The translations under genes were made by a program, and so were the position numbers. From the NCBI RefSeq assembly GCF_964340395.1, contig NC_135553.1, forward strand, positions 24,469,449 through 24,519,448: DNA of 50,000 nucleotides, in the 5' to 3' direction. The notes below the pieces were generated by a model, which saw nothing but the letters and a program-made list of their open reading frames with translations, ran no database searches and was not told the origin of the DNA. This document shows, one piece after another, positions 45,201-50,000 of this stretch (its first letter is position 1; the number at the start of each line of letters is the position of its first letter). Source of the DNA: Glandiceps talaboti (lineage: Eukaryota; Hemichordata; Enteropneusta; Spengelidae).

Positions 45201-47550
45201 CTAGTTTCAAACCTGCTTCTCGCAATCGTGTCAAAACATTATTTATATGAAGCAGATGATTATCAAAAGTATTACTATACACAACAAGATCATCGAGATA
45301 GACGACGAGGTGGCTCCAAATTAATTCTCGAAATAAATGCTGCATTGTCTGTTGAAACAAAGCACTAGAATTACGTAAACCCTGAGGTAAAGTATTCCAT
45401 TCATATTTCCCATCTAAACTAACAAATGCCGTTTTGTGAGAATCCCTCTCATCTATAGCCAACTGCCAAAACCCAGACGTCATATCAAGGGTAGTGAAAT
45501 ATTTAGGAGACTTATCTCCTATCATGTCTAGACAATCCTGCAAACCAGGCAAGGGAAATACGATTGGCACTGTTTGTTTATTTAATTCCCTATAATCAAT
45601 AACTAGTCTATACGCACCTGACGGTTTCTTGACCAATAACAGTGGACTACTATACTGTGAAGTTGAAGGTGTAATAACACCCTGGTCAAGTAAATTATCT
45701 AACTGAGACCTTATTTCTTTGCGTTTGTCTGGGGAGACACGATATGGCGGCCGAGAGACAGGTTTTGCATTCTCATTTAATTCAATTCTATGCTTAATGA
45801 CATCACAATAACCTAACGTCCCTGATTTATCAACGAATGCATCCCTATTCTGCCATAGAACTGACTGTAATTGTTCAAGTTGTTGGTCAGATAAGTCATG
45901 GTCAGTCCAGTCAAAGTCAGAAAAGAATTCTCTCTGTTCTCGTGTCAAAGGACAAGCAATAGGGGGATACGTCTGACTAGCGCCCAAGTCAATATTATAC
46001 AATTGATCACCATCAGATAGTGGTTTAAAAACACCTAGCCTTGTATTCCTCCTCAAAGTAACATCATTGTCGCTTGCATTAGCAATTCTAATTGGAACTA
46101 AATCATCCTCAGTTTTAGCCAGTACACGCGCTGTTACTAAGCCGAGGTGACACAAAGATTTAATATTAGGCGTGGTGCCAAGTATTCCATCACCAACGTG
46201 AGATGGAAGCCGCGCAGATATAATACATTCTGATTTCGCGGGAATTAAATATTTGTCAGCTGATCGCATAAATAGCTTCGAACGAAGACGCAATTTATTC
46301 TTGGCCATATCTATAATCGCTCTATGCATTTTCATGAAATCGACACCTATGATTAGTGGCTTATTAAGATTGTCTACTAGGTGAGCTGGCATAAGGACAC
46401 TACGATTATTTATAATAGCTGGAATATTAATTAAACCTCGAACTGGTAACCTACCACCTGAAGCTACTGTTATATAATCATGAGAAGACTTTACTATTTG
46501 TACACGTCTAAGTTCTGGTATTTCCTTCAATAATTTACTCGTAACTACTGTAACTGAAGAACCTGTATCGATCAAAGCATTAACATTCTTACCATAAATC
46601 CTAACATTAATCAAATTGCTATTATGCATCTTATCTGTACTAATACTGCTAAGCGTAGGTGAATTAATAGACAAGTTAGCATTACATGTATTACTATTTA
46701 ATCGACGATCACTGTGCATTTCACATGAAGGGCTAGTGTGTCCTGGCTTGTTACATAATCGACATACTGGTTCACCTGATCTGATCTGTTGACCTCCATA
46801 AGTTGGTCCATTTCTAGTATTCTTAAGTTCTCGAGAGTATGGATCAGATTTGAAAGTGTTCTGTCTTACCGCATGACTTGTGAAATGTTGATCGTCCCTG
46901 TTTGGCTTGTCTTGTGATGTCATCTTCGAAATAAGCTGCTCATGTAGACGGGTATTCAAGTTGAGTGCGTCAGTAAGAGAGTCACATGTTTGCTGAAGGA
47001 TGTCACGGTCGCTGGCCCCTGGATCCGATGTTGACTTTTCCACTCCCATTTTCCCTTGACCATCCAAATCCTGTACCATTTCTGCTAAACGGGCAAAATT
47101 CACTGCTTCTCTGAAGCTCGTTGGCTCTTTCAGAACAACAGGTCCAAATAACGAACGTCTCATCCCCTGCAAAAAAATACTCAAGATTTCCTCGCCATTA
47201 ATATCTCTACCATAACGACACAATATGTCCCTTACACGAGATGCATATTCTTCAATATTCTCATCGTCACTTTGTTTGATTCTCTGCAAGTCTTGGTCCA
47301 CCTTCCATCTTGGACCCCCATCTTGAAAACGCCCTATGAAAGCCCGTCGCACGTAAGCCCAGTTGACTGCAACGTTTTCTGGTAATGATACAAACCATCG
47401 TTCGGCCTCTCCAGTTAGCAATAGAGTGAAGGTATGCAAACTTTGGTCATCGTTGTATCCTTTCAAACTAATAAAAGCATCGAATTTACAAAGCCATTTC
47501 TTCACTATTTCATCGCCTGTAAATTTGGGCGGCAATAGGTCAAGTCCCAT
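42259..47550 (-). CDS. Gag-Pol polyprotein of a chromovirus-type Ty3/Gypsy retrotransposon, 1763 aa
   Basis: Single uninterrupted frame, so Gag and Pol are fused with no frameshift site. Domains by residue: Gag about 1-170; CCHC zinc knuckle 263-276 (C-x2-C-x4-H-x4-C); aspartic protease with D328-T-G; reverse transcriptase about 595-800 with YLDD at 751-754; RNase H about 895-1012 (D900, D966); integrase zinc domain H1207, H1214, C1244, C1247; integrase core D1275, D1335, E1371 (35-residue spacing between the last two); GPY/F module about 1510-1535; chromodomain about 1703-1745 (YYRIEKIL ... WIPRDYLNE). Two long Ser/Asp-rich linkers separate RNase H from integrase (about 1015-1130) and GPY/F from the chromodomain (about 1550-1700). 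The second holds a basic KKVAVRKRAERR patch. All catalytic residues are present. Start is the only Met near the 5' leader end. Confidence 0.96.
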   Translation of the reverse strand: MGLDLLPPKFTGDEIVKKWLCKFDAFISLKGYNDDQSLHTFTLLLTGEAERWFVSLPENVAVNWAYVRRAFIGRFQDGGPRWKVDQDLQRIKQSDDENIEEYASRVRDILCRYGRDINGEEILSIFLQGMRRSLFGPVVLKEPTSFREAVNFARLAEMVQDLDGQGKMGVEKSTSDPGASDRDILQQTCDSLTDALNLNTRLHEQLISKMTSQDKPNRDDQHFTSHAVRQNTFKSDPYSRELKNTRNGPTYGGQQIRSGEPVCRLCNKPGHTSPSCEMHSDRRLNSNTCNANLSINSPTLSSISTDKMHNSNLINVRIYGKNVNALIDTGSSVTVVTSKLLKEIPELRRVQIVKSSHDYITVASGGRLPVRGLINIPAIINNRSVLMPAHLVDNLNKPLIIGVDFMKMHRAIIDMAKNKLRLRSKLFMRSADKYLIPAKSECIISARLPSHVGDGILGTTPNIKSLCHLGLVTARVLAKTEDDLVPIRIANASDNDVTLRRNTRLGVFKPLSDGDQLYNIDLGASQTYPPIACPLTREQREFFSDFDWTDHDLSDQQLEQLQSVLWQNRDAFVDKSGTLGYCDVIKHRIELNENAKPVSRPPYRVSPDKRKEIRSQLDNLLDQGVITPSTSQYSSPLLLVKKPSGAYRLVIDYRELNKQTVPIVFPLPGLQDCLDMIGDKSPKYFTTLDMTSGFWQLAIDERDSHKTAFVSLDGKYEWNTLPQGLRNSSALFQQTMQHLFRELIWSHLVVYLDDLVVYSNTFDNHLLHINNVLTRLREAGLKLGPKKCHFGRKKIKFLGHILTKDGISADPAKISAVESFPVPTNVSKVKSFLGLAGFYRRFIRDFSKIAHPLHNLLHKNKVFKWTDECQQAFDTLKQKLVTAPLLGFPQYNDPFILYTDASAFSVGYVLAQKQDKLERPIAYGGRSLSSRERKYSTTEREAIALLHGLSQCDPYLRGNRFTVITDHANLPYLFKMKSPSGRITRWIMRVQEYDFDIQHRPGKNIPHADGLSRREYEQVGSQNSDFSTPDTPAFEPTMSNDIKVDDDNTRGSSTQMANVNMVDLDKSHKSDDSDIDISELYNTLATIASTNSVETSTDSQSQGSVTVNDDCVLNDDLHSNTTADRISRLQHSDSHLVPMIKFLTSGDLPNDKKLAKRIANTQANYLLLNGILYHLWSPSGKSALAKDCVRQLVIPRSLQLYVIKRIHDDVTGGHLGTSRCLYAIRSRYYWDGMNKDITDYVASCARCHTRKRGRRFKGHLIPLKVTGVMHRLGMDFLGPLKKTKSGNVHILVVTEYLTKFAWAFAVPNTKAETVAKVLFREIFCTFGFPNSILSDQGSSFMSHVMKEVCRYFDITKKRSSPYMPSVNGLTERFNRTLIDMISIYTNRLGDDWDIFLPSVLFAYRSTPHDTTKMSPFRALFGVEPRLPVDTELIPQLSASHNANLFLEEMARCRNLAVSLAKENIEKAQAKMKKRYDKSAHAENTFKVGDIVYLHHPAVKPGYAKKFHKFFRGPYRIKEQISPVNFKLQHVEGTRPYGKVIHANRLKHAKLRPRRLLSNDDQESIDESDSATQIQSDNHLSHPVNDDNGRDYHMYSDTEIYDLSDTSSESVSESTDHSAQPRQIDKKVAVRKRAERRIARKIAHSTRETRSSSGNHVEVSTHESADTSDSNDTVRSNRSPARHPIDYDSDSLAGENEYVGDDTYYRIEKILRGRYKNGILEYLIKWEGYPNSDNSWIPRDYLNEVALQSLRDNPVVITGKSRPT

Positions 47551-47750
47551 TATGTGTTGTAAGTTGAAAATGCGTTAATCATTAATACACCAGTGTCCAT
47601 ATAGTTACGGCAAATGAACATACTGGGTGCGGTCCATCAAGTTCAATCATACAACTGTTACAGTGTATTACTCAAGTGTCAATCGTTCATTTCGGAGTTC
47701 ATTAGTTTCGGAGAATACAATGTCAGTTCAAGAACCAGATACATGGCCAA

Positions 47751-47770
47751 GCCCCGGATTTACTCCACCA
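47751..47770 (-). promoter_or_regulatory. Putative primer-binding site
   Basis: Minus-strand TGGTGGAGTAAATCCGGG begins one base inside the 5' LTR. TGG at this place fits pairing to a tRNA 3' CCA end. I could not assign the tRNA. Confidence 0.6.
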
Positions 47771-47771
47771 T

Positions 47772-48452
47772 TGAAACGCTGTTGATCGGCTTACTGTGCA
47801 GTTAACGATATTTAATGTTCAAACGGGGAAGTACTCACTCGCACTGCTGTTCCAATCGTCAGTCTGTTTCATTAAAGACTATAACGTTGAATTAGCCGAC
47901 CAACTAGTTTCTTCTCAAACCATCTCTTCTACGAGGTACCGTACCGACTTGGATTGTGTTGAGTAGAACTCACAACGAAACATACGTATCTGGTTCAACG
48001 AACGCCAAGCTAACCACTTGGTTGATTTTATTACATGACCACTCTCCGTCTCCGCCTCTCCCCCGAGATGGGCTAAAAAACCAACTTAAATACATTTCCA
48101 AGTTTACACAAAATCTCTATTCTTAGAGTATGACGTATTCTTAAGTCTATGATAAAAGACATCATCCGAGATCTAATATCCAATCACCTTCCCTAGATTA
48201 GTAATACAAGTTCATATCTCAAAGACCATAAAATAGTCATGTCATAATAAAACTTGTTGACAATTCAATCGTACCTAGTACAAACAATTCAGAAACACCC
48301 CATGTAGAGATGTCAAAGACCTATGTTGTTACGCAACGGAATGTCACTGTTTGTACAAAGTATAAATGCTTTTTGACTTCAATTTAGAGTTCATAATGAA
48401 AATTTACCAAAATGTCCTGAATGGATATATTTTAGATATGTGACTCGTAACA
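47772..48452 (-). repeat. 5' LTR
   Basis: 681-bp copy of 39454-40134, apparently identical. It would hold the element promoter; no clear minus-strand TATA box was noticed. Confidence 0.95.
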
Positions 48453-49009
48453 CTTGCTATAGATAACGAAAATGACATCTAGTGCCAGCAAAGAGTGTGA
48501 CGTTAACGTTTGATGGTTTGCTCTGTCGATGTAGATTGATTGTCAACTGAATATGCAAGCTTCTGAAAGCATAAAAAACTCGCAGAAACAAACACAACTC
48601 TAGAATTATTGCAAACATCTATTATTTGTTTCTGCTTTTTTTTATTTTATTGTGAAATTTGAAATAAGCCATGATAATACATTAATATACCTTTTTGCGG
48701 CACGTCATATTACGTACACGGTGTACTTTGGGCAGCCACTAATATGGAAAGATAACACACGTGATTTTGTAATTTGACATTCTCTGCAAGTTGAATTTGT
48801 CCATTTTTCTGATCATAGCAGATTGGTGCTTCTGCATTGTGGGGACGATGGCTTCATCAGCTGGAGAGTGAACATTTAATGACCTTTTGATTCAAAGGTA
48901 ACCTGAATGGCTCTTGAATGAAGTAAATTATATTGAACAAAAGTGAATTCCTTGTAATACTACTTAGTTCGTTGAAGTTCTACAATGTTATCTTTGCGAT
49001 ATACATCAT

Positions 49010-49160
49010 CATTTGGCTGTGGCTATGGACGTGGTCTGTTGCTAGGGATATTTGCATATTTGTTTTTAAATGTTCACTCACTTGCCAGCCAGATGATGTT
49101 GTTATTTTAGCAAAACATACTGGCATTTGGTTGTTGTTATATGGGCGTGGTAATGGTTGT
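49010..49160. repeat. Second copy of the GTGGTC-block repeat family
   Basis: GGACGTGGTCTGTTGCTAGG near 49028 and GGGCGTGGTA near 49142 are about 114 bp apart, with ACTTGCC between, as at 27464-27690. Confidence 0.65.
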
Positions 49161-49253
49161 AAGGGTCAATTGTGCAAAAAACATTAAACAACATCAGTAG
49201 ATCTAGAATAACATGTCTAGAAACATCTCATCGACCAAGTATTCTTTCTAACT

Positions 49254-49690
49254 ACAAGTTTTTGACCAAAATTCATATTTTTACACCTAATTTGCATATT
49301 ACTGATAACATCATTACATGCTTGATAGTTCTTCATCTACACATCTCCAAATGCACCCCATTAAATTTCAGCCCAATCTGCTCAATAGTTTTGGAATTAA
49401 TTAAAGATTTTTGACCAAAAAGACACATTTTAGCCCTAATTTGCGTATTATTGATGGAATCATCATGTCATGTACAAATCTTAATCTACATACACTAAGA
49501 ACGCTCCAACCAAATTTCAGACCAATCTGCCCAGTACTTTTGGAGATAAGTTTTTTGACCAAAATGACATTTTTTACCCAAATCACACACCAGTGATGCG
49601 ATCATTTTGCTTTGAACAATTTCCCAACTGGACACCAAAAGTAATGTCCAACTCAAATACCAAGGCAATCGGTCACCGTCTGGCGATTTT
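49254..49690. repeat. Tandem repeat, period about 145-150 bp, three diverged units
   Basis: Each unit opens with TTTTTGACCAAAA(T/A) (near 49258, 49409 and 49553). The first two share CTAATTTGC(A/G)TATTA, a CATCTACA-like block, AAATTTCAG and CCAATCTGC. The third unit is more diverged. Confidence 0.75.
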
Positions 49691-50000
49691 TGAGTTTAAG
49701 TCGTCCACACATGCTCACAGGTGGACATACACGGCACCATGCGTATAGCAATAATACTGAACCTTATCAGTTCAGTTGTGCTAAAAACAGCTGGGTTTCA
49801 AAATAAAATTCTCTAGATTCATAGGACGTGACATAACATCTATCAATATGCAATACATCAAACCTGTCGACCGAGGGCGCACTTTACCATGTGCCAAGTT
49901 GACACACCTTCATGCCTTACCACAGACCATGGCATGGAATCCAGGTTCTATGATCTCACACACACTTTAATAATAAACTTGACCTCAATACACAGTACTA

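Larger units (their letters stand above)
39454..48452 (-). mobile_element. Complete Ty3/Gypsy-type LTR retrotransposon (chromovirus), 9.0 kb
   Basis: Two 681-bp direct repeats in TG...CA form bound the element and I found no difference between them by eye. The flanking 4-bp duplication is CTTG (39450-39453 and 48453-48456). Order on the minus strand: 5' LTR, primer-site-like TGGTGGAGTAAATCCGGG one base after the LTR, 220-bp leader, single Gag-Pol frame, 2.1-kb tail, 3' LTR. Ty3/Gypsy order (RT, RNase H, then integrase) and the terminal chromodomain place it with chromoviruses. Intact frame plus matching LTRs imply recent insertion. Confidence 0.95.
48457..50000. other. Noncoding right flank with tandem repeats
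   Basis: Up to about 48950 nothing is recognised. After that come the GTGGTC-block repeat and the 148-bp repeat. Short frames running through the repeats (48933-49187, 49172-49414, 49411-49596) show no known domain. Confidence 0.6.

Noticed and set aside
42444-47578. Several 60-106-codon plus-strand frames inside the retrotransposon
   Set aside because: All antisense to the Gag-Pol frame.

Overview
This window is animal nuclear DNA. It has small exons split by introns with GT...AG borders, is AT-rich, and carries very many long di-, tetra- and pentanucleotide microsatellites, foldback elements, and one Ty3/Gypsy-type LTR retrotransposon. No bacterial, organellar or rRNA signal is seen. The repeat content and gene set suit a marine invertebrate (lophotrochozoan, hemichordate or cephalochordate). 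The species cannot be fixed from the sequence alone.

Left 30.5 kb: a head-to-tail tandem array of polypeptide N-acetylgalactosaminyltransferase genes (ppGalNAc-T/GALNT, the enzymes that start mucin-type O-glycosylation in the Golgi), all on the minus strand. From right to left: gene B (30532 to 16786, 10 coding exons, about 613 aa), gene A (14357 to 3933, 10 coding exons, about 665 aa), and the first coding exon of a third gene, gene C (1412 to 1133), whose remaining exons lie beyond the left edge. I assembled both complete genes by hand from splice borders. Every junction keeps frame, the nine intron phases (1,2,1,2,2,0,0,0,0) are the same in both genes, and six of the ten exons have identical lengths. 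Each protein has the full type II Golgi layout: short cytosolic tail, signal anchor, stem, GT-A catalytic domain (DSH, WGGEN and VGH motifs) and a three-repeat ricin-type lectin domain. Only the stem and some lectin details differ, which suggests copies with shared chemistry but different peptide or glycopeptide preference.

The introns and intergenic gaps are full of microsatellites, inverted-repeat elements and a MITE-like family present in two introns of gene B. One element (25663-26164) is a nested palindrome with microsatellites sitting between its outer and inner inverted repeats.

30.6-39.4 kb: no recognisable gene; simple repeats, foldback structures and a few short open frames without support.

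39454-48452: a complete 9.0-kb LTR retrotransposon on the minus strand. It has 681-bp LTRs that look identical, a CTTG target-site duplication, and one uninterrupted 1763-codon Gag-Pol frame (Gag, zinc knuckle, protease, RT, RNase H, integrase, GPY/F, chromodomain). This is a chromovirus, and it appears recently inserted and potentially intact. A 2.1-kb stretch with no pol homology separates the frame from the 3' LTR.

48.5-50 kb: noncoding, with tandem repeats related to those in intron 1 of gene B.
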